DNA from: Peptostreptococcus canis
GTDB taxonomy: Bacteria; Bacillota; Clostridia; Peptostreptococcales; Peptostreptococcaceae
Reading direction: 5' to 3'
Assembly (NCBI RefSeq): GCF_014229965.1
Contig: NZ_JABGBW010000013.1
Span: 1 to 33,456 of the forward strand
DNA: 33,456 nucleotides
Shown here: positions 24,367 through 32,962 of the stretch, in pieces
Layout of the letters: each line of letters opens with the position of its first letter
Position numbering within the stretch: the stretch's first letter is position 1
Program-made: the position numbers and the translations under genes
The notes under the pieces: model-generated
The model's input: only the letters and a program-made list of their open reading frames with translations
Databases searched by the model: none
What the model was told of the DNA's origin: nothing

Positions 24367-25644
24367 TTACTGGTCACTATATACTATTTTTCCTCCACAA
24401 ATTGTATATTTTACTTTTCCATATAATTCCCAGTTAGTAAAAGGTGAGTTTTTTGATTTTGATTTAAATTCTTTTACCGTATATTTTTCGTTCGGGTCAA
24501 AAATACATATATCGGCTATTTTTCCTAAACTTATATCACCTCTATCAAGATTATAGTATCTGGATGGATTTATTGTAAGTTTGGACAACATATGTGACAT
24601 ATTCAATATATCTTTATTTACTAATTCAGTAATAGAGAGCGGGAGAGCAGTTTCAAGACCTATAATCCCACTAGGAGCCTTTTTGAATTCTGTATTTTTT
24701 TCATCAAATGTGTGTGGTGCATGATCAGTAGCAATTATCTCAATTGTATCATCAGCCAAACCACTAAGTATTTTTTGTCTATCGTTTTCAGTTCTCAATG
24801 GAGGATTCATTTTGGCAAGAGTCCCATATTTTAGTACGGCATCTTCTGTAAGAGTAAAATGATGGGGCGTTACCTCGGCTATAATATTGGCACCCATAGA
24901 TTTCATATGCCTAACTATATCCACTGAATTTCCTGAGCTTATATGTTGTATATCTATAGTTGCTCCTGTTTCAAGAGCTAACATGCAATCTCTTGAAACC
25001 ATAAGATCTTCAGACACTCTTGGAGCACCTTTTAGTCCCAATTTTTCTGATATCAAACCATCATTTATACCATGTGTACCTATTAGGCTGTTATCCTCTT
25101 CATGTAATGCAATTATAGCTCCTAATTTTTTTGCCCTCAACATAGCTTCTCTTAGAACATTGGTACTCATTACGGGAACACCATCATTTGTGAATCCAGC
25201 AGCTCCTGCAGAAAATAAAGTTTCCATATCTACAATTTTTTCCTTAAAATCATATGTCAAAGCAGCTTCTTGAAAAATATTTATTTCCGCTTTTTTTGAT
25301 TTATCTAATACATAGTTCAAATTTTCGACTGAATCAATTTTAGGATTTGTATTTGCCATTAAAATAACAGAAGTGAAACCACCAGCTGCAGCAGCTTTTG
25401 ATCCAGAGAGAATATCTTCTTTATGAGTAAATCCCGGGTCTCTAAAGTGAACATGAATGTCTATCAGACCGGGAGAGACAATGTATCCCTCAGCATTGAT
25501 TACTATAGTATTCTCATCATCATAGGAGTCTATATTTTTATTTATATTGATAATTTTGTCATTTTCAATAAGAATATCTCCATCATCTTCAAATGAAGTG
25601 GCAGGATTTATAATTTTTCCGTTTTTTATAAGTAATTTATTCAT
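24367..25644 (-). CDS. pyrC: Dihydroorotase (class I)
   Basis: Cyclises carbamoyl-aspartate to dihydroorotate in pyrimidine synthesis (425 aa). Metal and substrate residues are visible: H64 and H66 in DIHVHFRDPG, bridging D154 in TNDGVPV, H181 in ALHEED, H234 in IQHISSG and D307 in ATDHAPHTF. The use of an aspartate rather than a carboxylated lysine between the metals fits the larger class I enzymes of Gram-positives. The start is ATG 25644 with AGGAGGATAAAA in front. It stands alone instead of in a pyr operon. I see no clear promoter in the 80 bases upstream, which hold the terminator of the preceding operon, so its expression source is uncertain. Confidence 0.95.
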   Translation of the reverse strand: MNKLLIKNGKIINPATSFEDDGDILIENDKIININKNIDSYDDENTIVINAEGYIVSPGLIDIHVHFRDPGFTHKEDILSGSKAAAAGGFTSVILMANTNPKIDSVENLNYVLDKSKKAEINIFQEAALTYDFKEKIVDMETLFSAGAAGFTNDGVPVMSTNVLREAMLRAKKLGAIIALHEEDNSLIGTHGINDGLISEKLGLKGAPRVSEDLMVSRDCMLALETGATIDIQHISSGNSVDIVRHMKSMGANIIAEVTPHHFTLTEDAVLKYGTLAKMNPPLRTENDRQKILSGLADDTIEIIATDHAPHTFDEKNTEFKKAPSGIIGLETALPLSITELVNKDILNMSHMLSKLTINPSRYYNLDRGDISLGKIADICIFDPNEKYTVKEFKSKSKNSPFTNWELYGKVKYTICGGKIVYSDQ

Positions 25645-25669
25645 TTTTATCCTCCTGATTAAATTTTTT

Positions 25670-25703
25670 AAAAAAAGAGATTAATTCATAGTGAATTAAT
25701 CTC
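25670..25703 (-). terminator. Terminator of the MacAB-type operon
   Basis: GAGATTAATTCA (25677-25688) and TGAATTAATCTC (25692-25703) form a 12-bp perfect stem with a three-base loop. Read on the minus strand it is followed by seven Ts, right after the permease stop. Confidence 0.85.
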
Positions 25704-25723
25704 ATGTTTTCAATAATCGTCTA

Positions 25724-27037
25724 CTACTTATATATAATCTTAATAGGATCGACTTTAGATGCCTTAAATGCGGGAACAAGACCAAAAACAATACCCGTAA
25801 TAGCAATAGCAAAAAACGCATATAAAAAGCTATTTATGTTAGGTATAGGTTTGAAAGGAAGTATATTTTTTGAATATAGAGTGACTGCATATCCAACTAC
25901 TAATCCAAGGATACCTCCACAAGCCGTTATAAATATTGATTCAATTAGAAATTGAAATAGAATTGTCTTAGGTTTAGCGCCTAAAGCTCTTCTTATACCA
26001 ATTTCTTTGTTTCTTTCCATTACAGATACATACATTATGTTCATTATTCCAACACCACCTACAATCATTGCAACAATAGTTATAACTCTTACAAATTTAT
26101 CTATACCTTGAGTAAGAGATTCAGTGGATTTTTGAATACTATTCTGATCCTGTATTTTATATTCACCAGCAATATTAGGATGTAGAGAAGTTAACTCTGA
26201 TACTACAGATTCAGAAACGTCTTTTATTTCATATCCTTCTTTTACTTTTACAGTAATATTGTTTATAGTGTTATCCCTAATAAAGTTACCGGACAAAATA
26301 TTAAATCCATTGTTTGTTGTATATGAAGAAGGGGATGAAGTATCGAAATTTGTTCTTTTTTTAAATTTCTTTTCTATTGGATCATAAGTAACATTACTAT
26401 CAGAAATACCTATGATTTCAAAATTATTTCCACCAATAGTTACACCTTTTCCAATAGGATCTTTTTTTCCGAAAATTTCCTTTACTGCTTCACTTTCCAA
26501 TACAACGACTTTTTTTCCTTCATCAGATGGGGTAATTTCTCTACCTTTAATAATTTTATATTTATTTCCTTCAGAAGGTAAAAATTGACCGTTATATGAT
26601 TTATCAAAGTATGAAATATCTTGGAACACCATATTTTCACCATAAAAACCAGGTCTTGTTTGAACAGGTTTGCTAGAAGGTTTTATTGATTCAACACCAT
26701 CTAGTGTAGATAATATCTGAATATCGGATGTTAAGAAAGGGTCCAATAATATTTGATTCAAAGCCTGACTAGGCGTTTGTTTTTGTGCATTTGAAGTGGT
26801 AGGTTCTTCGACACCATCATAATCGTTATTAATTTCATCAATAGTTTTAAAATATATTATTGCAGTTCTTGGTGCAATACTCTGAAATGATTGCTTTACC
26901 ATTGCACTCATTGCATTTCCGACAGAACTAACGAATACTATTGAAGTAATACCTATTATAATCCAAATAAATGCAATAATTAGTCTAAGTTTATGTCCCT
27001 TAAGATTAGTAAGGGAATTTTTCAATATAGTAATCAC
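25724..27037 (-). CDS. MacB-like ABC transporter permease (FtsX domain)
   Basis: A 437-aa membrane component of a MacAB/YknXYZ-type exporter. One transmembrane segment (about 18-40) is followed by a large extracytoplasmic domain (about 45-315) of the MacB periplasmic-core type. Three more membrane helices end the protein (about 315-340, 362-390 and 403-427). This is the four-helix FtsX layout. Between the second and third helices is the conserved coupling segment MERNKEIGIRRALGAKPKTI, which contacts the ATPase. It lacks a fused ATPase domain, which is supplied by the next gene upstream only three bases away. ATG 27037 is assumed. The substrate is unknown; homologues handle antimicrobial peptides, macrolides or lipoproteins. 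Confidence 0.9.
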   Translation of the reverse strand: MITILKNSLTNLKGHKLRLIIAFIWIIIGITSIVFVSSVGNAMSAMVKQSFQSIAPRTAIIYFKTIDEINNDYDGVEEPTTSNAQKQTPSQALNQILLDPFLTSDIQILSTLDGVESIKPSSKPVQTRPGFYGENMVFQDISYFDKSYNGQFLPSEGNKYKIIKGREITPSDEGKKVVVLESEAVKEIFGKKDPIGKGVTIGGNNFEIIGISDSNVTYDPIEKKFKKRTNFDTSSPSSYTTNNGFNILSGNFIRDNTINNITVKVKEGYEIKDVSESVVSELTSLHPNIAGEYKIQDQNSIQKSTESLTQGIDKFVRVITIVAMIVGGVGIMNIMYVSVMERNKEIGIRRALGAKPKTILFQFLIESIFITACGGILGLVVGYAVTLYSKNILPFKPIPNINSFLYAFFAIAITGIVFGLVPAFKASKVDPIKIIYK

Positions 27038-27040
27038 AGA

Positions 27041-27715
27041 TTAATCCCCCTTTATAAAACGTCCATCTTTTAAGGTTATTACACGGGAAGCATACTGTGT
27101 CATATCATGATCGTGTGTAACCATAATCACAGTAGTACCTTTATTGTTTAATTCTTTTAGAAGGTTCATTATTTCTATCCCAGTCTCACTATCCAAAGCT
27201 CCTGTAGGTTCATCAGCAAAAATAAGATTTGGATTATTTACGAGCGCTCTTGCAATTGCAACTCGCTGTTGCTGACCACCGGATAAATGGTTAGGATAGC
27301 TAAGTGCCTTTTCTGAAAGACCTACATCAAATAATCTTTTTTCTACAAGTTCTTTTCTCTTATTTTTATCTTTTACACCCGCATATATAAGCGGTATTTC
27401 AACATTTTGAAAGACATTTAAGGTATCTATGAGATTAAATTGTTGAAATACAAAACCCACATGTTTAGCTCTATATTCAGATCTCATGTTTTCGCCTAAA
27501 TGACTCACATCGTGGCCTTCAAAAAAATACTGTCCCTTATCAAGTTTATCAAGAAATCCAAGTAAATTTAGCATAGTTGTCTTACCACTACCTGATTTAC
27601 CCATAATCATTATAAACTCACCAGATTCTATTTCTAAATTTAGATTCTTTAGTACATGAAGTTTATCTTTCCCTACTTTATAATACTTTTGTACATCTTT
27701 TAATATAATTTGCAT
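27041..27715 (-). CDS. ABC transporter ATP-binding protein (MacB/LolD type)
   Basis: A 224-aa nucleotide-binding subunit of the exporter. Walker A is GKSGSGKT (39-46), the Q-loop glutamine is Q91, the ABC signature is LSGGQQQ (144-150), Walker B is LIFADEP (164-170), the D-loop is near ALDS, and the switch histidine is H201. ADEPTGALDSETG is diagnostic of the LolD/MacB/FtsE group. It lies three bases before the permease and 23 after the adaptor gene, so all three form one operon. No missing or altered catalytic residue is seen. Confidence 0.95.
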   Translation of the reverse strand: MQIILKDVQKYYKVGKDKLHVLKNLNLEIESGEFIMIMGKSGSGKTTMLNLLGFLDKLDKGQYFFEGHDVSHLGENMRSEYRAKHVGFVFQQFNLIDTLNVFQNVEIPLIYAGVKDKNKRKELVEKRLFDVGLSEKALSYPNHLSGGQQQRVAIARALVNNPNLIFADEPTGALDSETGIEIMNLLKELNNKGTTVIMVTHDHDMTQYASRVITLKDGRFIKGD

Positions 27716-27738
27716 AATATCACCTACTTAAATTCTGA

Positions 27739-28857
27739 CTACTTATCAGAACTATCATCCTTTGAAGAATCATCTTTATTTGAATCTTCGGCTGTTTTAG
27801 GAATAGGATCTCCATCTTTCATTTCTAGAGTAGGGTTCTTAATTATGACATCATTTTGGTTTAAGTTACCGGTTACGATAGAGTAGTTATCTCCCTCTGA
27901 TATTATTTCGACATTTACTTTTCTAAGTACTCCTTCAACTTCAGCCATTACATATACTTCATCACCAGAATTCAATATTGCCTGACTAGGCACTTTATGT
28001 TTATCAGAGTTTATTTCTATAACTGCTTGTGTATGATATCCATCCATTATACCTTCCTGAGTATCAAAAGTTAGTGTTACAGTATAAAATGACATTTGTG
28101 AACCAGAGGAATCAGCTCCGAGTGGTCCACTAGAAGAGGCTACTGGTCTATCAGAAATATAACTTACTCTGCCTTTTATGGTTTCGCCAGAAGATAAGAT
28201 AGTAACATCTGCAGTCATATCTTGGCTTATTTTAGATAGATCCTGTTCGCTTATTTGCCCATTCATTACATATTCAGTAGTTTGAACAGTCATTAAAGCT
28301 CCGGCAGTTTGCTGTTCTGAACTATTGTTATTGTTATTCAGATAGACCTTTCCATCAAATGGTGCTTTAACCTTTGTATAAGCTTTGGCATTTGCTGATG
28401 AAAGGCTGGTATTTAGAGTTGCAATCTGGTTGTTAATTGCTGTTATGGAAGGATCTCCATTTTGTAAATTTCTCTTTTCTCTAATCAGATTACTTATTTG
28501 TGTTTTTATAGAAGCAATTTCCTGTATAGCAACTTCATCTTTTACTATATAAAGTACATCTCCGCTTTTTACACTCTGTCCATTACTAACTCTAATATCA
28601 GGAGTTACACCAGAAGCAGGACCCATTATATCTTTACTTTGTTTAGGAACTATAATACCATTTATAAATATTTTTTCATTTTCGGGTATTGTATATGTTT
28701 GAACGATATTTTCCGTTGATTTTTTAGTGCTATTTGTTATTATTATTCCACCAATAACTACAATTACCAAAACAGCAGCAATACCAACATATATCTGGAT
28801 TTTTTTATTAGTTCTAAATTTTGTCCAGTTTTCTTTTATTTTTTCTTTAAAAGACAT
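27739..28857 (-). CDS. MacA/HlyD-like membrane-fusion adaptor of the exporter
   Basis: A 372-aa adaptor. One N-terminal transmembrane segment (about 20-41) anchors an extracytoplasmic body. A biotinyl-lipoyl-like half (about 70-105) is followed by a short coiled coil (about 108-155) and the second lipoyl half (KAYTKVKAPFDGKVYL). Beta-barrel and membrane-proximal regions follow (about 190-345). The tail is acidic and low-complexity (DSNKDDSSKDDSSDK). In a Gram-positive cell the adaptor has no outer membrane to span, as in the YknX system of Bacillus subtilis. The start is ATG 28857 with AGGAGGTTAAA upstream. It is the first gene of the operon, behind a likely promoter at 28934-28962. Confidence 0.88.
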   Translation of the reverse strand: MSFKEKIKENWTKFRTNKKIQIYVGIAAVLVIVVIGGIIITNSTKKSTENIVQTYTIPENEKIFINGIIVPKQSKDIMGPASGVTPDIRVSNGQSVKSGDVLYIVKDEVAIQEIASIKTQISNLIREKRNLQNGDPSITAINNQIATLNTSLSSANAKAYTKVKAPFDGKVYLNNNNNSSEQQTAGALMTVQTTEYVMNGQISEQDLSKISQDMTADVTILSSGETIKGRVSYISDRPVASSSGPLGADSSGSQMSFYTVTLTFDTQEGIMDGYHTQAVIEINSDKHKVPSQAILNSGDEVYVMAEVEGVLRKVNVEIISEGDNYSIVTGNLNQNDVIIKNPTLEMKDGDPIPKTAEDSNKDDSSKDDSSDK

Positions 28858-28879
28858 TTTAACCTCCTATATATTGAAA

Positions 28880-28910
28880 GTGTTAGTGTGCCAAAAAGGG
28901 CAAACTACAC
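28880..28910 (-). other. 5' leader hairpin of the exporter operon
   Basis: GTGTTAGTGTGCC (28880-28892) and GGCAAACTACAC (28899-28910) can pair with one mismatch and one bulge around a six-base loop. This lies between the likely transcription start and the Shine-Dalgarno. On the minus strand no T run follows, so an RNA control element is possible. Confidence 0.4.
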
Positions 28911-28933
28911 CAATTTTTTATCCTTACTCTATT

Positions 28934-28962
28934 ATTTTACATTAAATATGTCACAATTGCAA
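28934..28962 (-). promoter_or_regulatory. Likely promoter of the MacAB-type operon
   Basis: On the minus strand TTGCAA (plus 28957-28962) and TAAAAT (plus 28934-28939) are separated by 17 bases. The expected start lies about 70 bases ahead of the adaptor ATG. Confidence 0.45.
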
Positions 28963-29192
28963 TATTTTTTCAATATAGAAAGTTAGAATTTATTATTAAA
29001 AGTCAATTTTTTATAATAAATTAATACCGAAAAATTTAAATAAAGAAGAAAATATAGTTAAATACTTATTTTGATTGAAACTAAAATAGATATTGATAAA
29101 ATAAAAAATAGAAACGAAATAATTAAAGTAAAGTCAGGTATTAAAACTTAATAACCTAAAAAAATAAAATTGGAATCTATACAGTTATAAAA

Positions 29193-29238
29193 TAAAGATA
29201 TATAAAGATATATAAAGATATATAAAGATATATAAAGA
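29193..29238. repeat. 10-bp tandem repeat (TATAAAGATA)
   Basis: About 4.6 copies of the unit TATAAAGATA occur head to tail without interruption; the first is partial and the last truncated. Ten bases is close to one helical turn, so the AAA tracts are in phase and may bend the DNA. Confidence 0.85.
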
Positions 29239-29310
29239 ATAAAATACTAAATTTTATAAAAAATTTTATAAAATATTAATACATGATACTTGTATAATAT
29301 TACATAACCA

Positions 29311-29363
29311 TATTAATTAAACCACCACATAATAGTTTGAAAAGTGGTGGTTTAATACTAATA
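29311..29363. repeat. Long orphan inverted repeat
   Basis: ATTAAACCACCAC (29316-29328) and GTGGTGGTTTAAT (29344-29356) pair perfectly over 13 positions with a 15-base loop. TATTA (29311-29315) and TAATA (29359-29363) extend the stem by 5 bp after a two-base bulge. There is no long T run, and no gene ends nearby on either strand (the rhodanese gene ends at 29477). Confidence 0.75.
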
Positions 29364-29476
29364 TTCAATAATAAGAAACATAATTTATGTTAAAATAAAG
29401 TTAATATTAATTCGGCATATTCTGCTTAAAAAATATGAATATAACTTATGGAATAATTATTATGCATTCATGACAA

Positions 29477-30331
29477 TTATTCTTTTTCTGTTACTATTTT
29501 ATTATCATCATAGCTAATCCAATCTGAAAAACTACCCGGATATATTTTATAAGGTATTCCTATTTTATCAAGAGCAAGGGCATTTACCATTAAAGATATA
29601 CCAGAACCACAGTAAACTATTATTTCTTTATTTGGATCAAGTTTTTCAAAATGTTTTCTGAGTACTTCATCGGATTTATATGAGCCATTCTTCATTGATT
29701 CAATATTCAAAATATCCATAAAAAAGTAATTTTTAGCACCAGGTATATGCCCGGCTTTTTTATCAACTGGTTCTTCTAAACCAAGATAGCGAGGATTAGA
29801 TCTGGAATCTATAATAATTGTATTTTTATCGTAAAGTTTAGATTTTACATATTCCATATTTACCATAAAACTATTATCAATTTTCGTATCTAAATGGATA
29901 TTATTAAAATTAGGTGTATTAATTTTTTTCTCTATAATACCGCCGTTTTCTTTATAGGATGTCAAACCACCATTTAGTGCTGCTACATTATAAAAACCTA
30001 TGTTATTAAGTTGATAAAGTAATCTACCAGCACCTTGCATATCGCCATCATCATAAGTTATAACAATCGTATCATTATCAACTCCATAAGATTCCATTAT
30101 TTTAATGAAGTCTTTGTGATTTTTAAATGGATGTCTACCTCCATGTTCGCGAACGTTGTCAGTTAAGTCATTTTCTACATCCACTAAAAATGCTCCTTCT
30201 ATATGTCCTTCTTTGTATGAATCTACACCATATGTCTTATTCATCAAATCAAATCTACAATCTAAAATTACATATTTTTTCTCTGAGTTCATTAAATTGA
30301 ATAATTCTTCAACGCTTATTAATTTTTTCAT
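29477..30331 (-). CDS. Two-domain sulfurtransferase (thiosulfate/3-mercaptopyruvate type)
   Basis: A 284-aa tandem rhodanese. The N-terminal domain (about 1-135) lacks a catalytic cysteine at its active loop, where it reads YDDGDMQGAGR. The C-terminal domain (about 150-284) carries C241 in the loop CGSGIS, which matches mercaptopyruvate sulfurtransferases (CGSG[VT]) more than classical rhodanese (CRKG). It transfers sulfur to thiol or cyanide acceptors and can feed sulfur into biosynthesis or H2S. The ATG at 30331 follows AAGGAGATGATAGC on the minus strand. It is monocistronic. MnmA is encoded elsewhere in the window without a nearby desulfurase, but a link to this protein is only speculative. 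Confidence 0.88.
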   Translation of the reverse strand: MKKLISVEELFNLMNSEKKYVILDCRFDLMNKTYGVDSYKEGHIEGAFLVDVENDLTDNVREHGGRHPFKNHKDFIKIMESYGVDNDTIVITYDDGDMQGAGRLLYQLNNIGFYNVAALNGGLTSYKENGGIIEKKINTPNFNNIHLDTKIDNSFMVNMEYVKSKLYDKNTIIIDSRSNPRYLGLEEPVDKKAGHIPGAKNYFFMDILNIESMKNGSYKSDEVLRKHFEKLDPNKEIIVYCGSGISLMVNALALDKIGIPYKIYPGSFSDWISYDDNKIVTEKE

Positions 30332-30674
30332 GCTATCATCTCCTTAGCTATATAATTAAAACAATATCTCATTATCTAAAGTATAACATATTTAAATATA
30401 AATTGTATAGATTATTGTCTAAGTATCATATTTTCACTTATTTTCAAAACAAATTAATACGAAACATTAATTTATATTAATAATAGATTATATATTAATA
30501 AAATACTATTAAAACTAAGAAATATAGTGTATAATTAAACTGAATCATATTATTCTATAATATTGTCATTAATCCACTTAAAATTATAAAATGTGATATT
30601 AATTTTCATTTTATAATATTTGGATATCATGATTGTATATATTTTTATAATATAATAAGGGGGATATAGTTATA
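30332..30674. other. Divergent intergenic region between the rhodanese gene and nfnA
   Basis: The region is 343 bases with no gene. It should hold promoters in both directions. A good one is seen for nfnA at 30563-30590; I see no convincing minus-strand promoter for the rhodanese. The rest is AT-rich with no strong inverted repeat. Confidence 0.5.
30563..30590 (+). promoter_or_regulatory. Promoter of the nfnAB operon
   Basis: TTGTCA (30563-30568) and TATAAA (30585-30590) have one mismatch each and a 16-base spacer. They leave a leader of about 75 bases before the AAGGGGG Shine-Dalgarno near 30657. Confidence 0.55.
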
Positions 30675-31568
30675 ATGAGCTATAAGATAGTCAATAAAAA
30701 AAAGCTTAACGAAGTTGTTTATTTAATGGATATTGAGGCTCCTAGGGTAGCAAAATCAGCAAAACCGGGACAATTCATCATAGTTGTAATTGATGAAAAA
30801 GGTGAAAGAATGCCTCTTACAATTGCTGACTTTAATGCTGAAAAAGGAACTGTGACAATCGTATTCCAGGTAGTCGGCGATTCAAGTAAAAAACTTGGTA
30901 AACTCGAAAAAGGAGACAGTATAAAAGATTTCGTAGGACCATTAGGTCAACCAAGTGAATTTATACATGCTGATTTAGAGGAATTGAAGAAGAAAAAAAT
31001 AATTTTTATAGCTGGAGGTGTTGGGGCTGCGCCCGTATATCCACAGGTCAAGTGGTTGAATGAACACGGGGTAGAAGTAGATGTTATAATTGGTGCCAGA
31101 AGTAAAGATATAATTATTTTTGAAGATGAAATGAAAAAGGTGGCAAAGAACCTTTATATGTGTACAGATGATGGTACTTATGGGTTCTATGGCAATGTTA
31201 CCATGATGCTTGATGATTTAGTTTTAAATCAAGGAAAAGAGTATGATGAAGCAATTGTAATAGGTCCTATGATAATGATGAAGTTTGCATGTATGGCAAC
31301 AAAAAAATTAAACATACCAACAATTGTTAGTTTAAATACTATAATGGTAGATGGTACAGGAATGTGTGGAGCATGTCGTGTAAGTGTTGGTGATGAAATA
31401 AAGTTTGCGTGTGTTGATGGACCGGAATTCGATGGTTGGCTTGTCAACTTTGATGAAGCTATGAAAAGACAAACCATGTTCAAAACTGAAGAAGGAAGAA
31501 AAGCTTTGAGAAATAAAGATGGTGATACTCACACAAATCCAAACTGTAAGATCGGAGGGAAACATTAA
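30675..31568 (+). CDS. nfnA: NfnA-type ferredoxin-NADP+ reductase small subunit (SudB/NfnS family)
   Basis: A 297-aa flavoprotein related to dihydroorotate dehydrogenase electron-transfer and sulfide dehydrogenase subunits. The FAD motif is RMPLTI (45-50). The nucleotide-binding segment is AGGVGAAP (113-120). The 2Fe-2S ligands match the NfnA pattern, D226, C231, C234 and C246 in VDGTGMCGAC...FACVDGPEFDG. That aspartate in place of a cysteine is a hallmark of NfnA. In the bifurcating complex this subunit reduces NAD with electrons from the large subunit. The gene ends TAATG, sharing one base with the next, so they are translated together. Confidence 0.9.
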   Translation: MSYKIVNKKKLNEVVYLMDIEAPRVAKSAKPGQFIIVVIDEKGERMPLTIADFNAEKGTVTIVFQVVGDSSKKLGKLEKGDSIKDFVGPLGQPSEFIHADLEELKKKKIIFIAGGVGAAPVYPQVKWLNEHGVEVDVIIGARSKDIIIFEDEMKKVAKNLYMCTDDGTYGFYGNVTMMLDDLVLNQGKEYDEAIVIGPMIMMKFACMATKKLNIPTIVSLNTIMVDGTGMCGACRVSVGDEIKFACVDGPEFDGWLVNFDEAMKRQTMFKTEEGRKALRNKDGDTHTNPNCKIGGKH

Positions 31569-32962
31569 TGGCTATGAAACCAAAAGTTCCTGTAAGGGAA
31601 CAAGAACCAGCTGTAAGAGCTACTAATTTTGAAGAAGTTTGTTATGGATATAACGCAGAAGAAGCAATTGAAGAAGCTCAAAGATGCTTAAATTGCAAAA
31701 AACCGAGATGTGTTGAAGGATGTCCTGTAAGTATAGATATTCCCGCATTTATTCAAGAGGTAAAGACAGGGGAATTTGAAAAGGCAGCTAAGATTATAGC
31801 TAAGAGCAGCTCACTTCCGGCTGTATGTGGTCGTGTATGTCCACAAGAATCTCAGTGTGAAGGTGTTTGTGTTTTAGGGATAAAAGGTGAATCAGTTTCT
31901 ATAGGTAAGTTGGAGAGATTTGTTGCAGACTGGTCTAGAGAAAATGAGATAGACTTAACCGGGGATATTGAGAAAAATGGTATTAAAGTAGGGGTAGTAG
32001 GTTCAGGTCCGGCTGGCCTTGCATGTGCTGGTGATTTAGCAAAACTGGGATACGATGTCACAATTTTTGAAGCTTTTCATGAATCAGGCGGTGTACTAAC
32101 TTATGGTATACCTGAATTCAGATTACCAAAGTCGAAGGTAGTTAATTATGAAATAGAGTCGATAAAGAAACTGGGTGTTACAATAGAAAATAATGTAGTG
32201 GTAGGTAGAACTATAACTATTGAGGATATGTTTGAAAATGAAGGGTTTAAGGCCGTATTTATAGGTTCAGGAGCAGGCTTACCATCTTTCATGGGAATTC
32301 CAGGTGAAAATGCGAATGGAGTACTTTCTGCAAATGAATTTTTAACTAGAGTAAATCTTATGAAAGCATATATGGATGACTATGATACACCTATAAGAGT
32401 TGGAAAACATGTAGCAGTTGTAGGTGGAGGAAATGTCGCAATGGATGCTGCAAGAACTGCTTTACGTTTGGGTGCTGATACTCATATTGTATATAGAAGA
32501 AGTGAAGAAGAACTTCCTGCAAGAGTTGAAGAAGTACATCATGCAAAAGAAGAAGGTATAATATTTGACCTTTTAACAAATCCAAAAGAAATCCATGTAG
32601 ATGATAATGGAGATGTATGCGGTCTTACGTGCATAAAAATGGAATTAGGTGAACCGGATGATTCTGGAAGAAGAAGACCTGTTGAGATTCCGGGATCTGA
32701 ATTTAAAATAGATGTAGATATGGTAATAATGTCATTAGGAACTCGTCCTAATCCGCTAATAGCTTCAACAACTATAGGATTGGAAGTTAATAAGAAAAGA
32801 TGTATTATTGCAGATGAAAATGGATTGACTTCTTTGGATGGAATATACGCAGGTGGTGATGCCGTAACTGGTGCGGCAACAGTTATTTCTGCAATGGGAG
32901 CCGGTAAAAATGCTGCGGCCAGTATACACGAATATTTAAAAGAGAAGTTTTTAAATAAATAA
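31568..32962 (+). CDS. nfnB: NfnB-type NADPH-dependent oxidoreductase (glutamate-synthase small-subunit family)
   Basis: A 464-aa iron-sulfur flavoprotein. The N-terminus has eight cysteines in two sets, C40, C43, C48, C52 and C87, C91, C97, C101, able to hold two 4Fe-4S clusters. The FAD-binding GSGPAG (145-150) follows. The NADPH-binding glycine motif is VGGGNVAMDAAR (about 285-297), and the C-terminal GGDAVTGAATV ends the second FAD segment. Glutamate synthase small subunits are very similar, but no glutamate synthase large subunit is here, while the partner directly upstream is NfnA. Together they would form the NADH-dependent reduced ferredoxin:NADP+ oxidoreductase that balances NADH, NADPH and ferredoxin in anaerobes. 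Confidence 0.9.
   Translation: MAMKPKVPVREQEPAVRATNFEEVCYGYNAEEAIEEAQRCLNCKKPRCVEGCPVSIDIPAFIQEVKTGEFEKAAKIIAKSSSLPAVCGRVCPQESQCEGVCVLGIKGESVSIGKLERFVADWSRENEIDLTGDIEKNGIKVGVVGSGPAGLACAGDLAKLGYDVTIFEAFHESGGVLTYGIPEFRLPKSKVVNYEIESIKKLGVTIENNVVVGRTITIEDMFENEGFKAVFIGSGAGLPSFMGIPGENANGVLSANEFLTRVNLMKAYMDDYDTPIRVGKHVAVVGGGNVAMDAARTALRLGADTHIVYRRSEEELPARVEEVHHAKEEGIIFDLLTNPKEIHVDDNGDVCGLTCIKMELGEPDDSGRRRPVEIPGSEFKIDVDMVIMSLGTRPNPLIASTTIGLEVNKKRCIIADENGLTSLDGIYAGGDAVTGAATVISAMGAGKNAAASIHEYLKEKFLNK

Larger units (their letters stand above)
28963..29476. other. Gene-free AT-rich region with tandem repeat and orphan inverted repeat
   Basis: No open reading frame here is convincing on either strand. 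The region holds a 10-bp tandem repeat (29193-29238), a repeated AAATTTTATAA motif around 29249-29272, and a long inverted repeat (29311-29363). A TATAAT at 29293-29298 has no matching -35. The stretch lies between two minus-strand units that do not need such a large gap, so it may hold an undetected RNA or be the remnant of a mobile or repeat element. Confidence 0.5.

Noticed and set aside
24887-25273. Plus-strand open frame of 128 codons inside pyrC
   Set aside because: It is antisense to a complete dihydroorotase gene with all catalytic residues, and has no ribosome binding site or family resemblance.
29193-29238. CRISPR array
   Set aside because: The units are 10 bp and directly adjacent with no spacers, and no cas genes are present.
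31568-32962. Glutamate synthase small subunit (gltD)
   Set aside because: The protein belongs to the same superfamily, but no large subunit is present and it is fused translationally to an nfnA-type gene, so NfnB is more likely.
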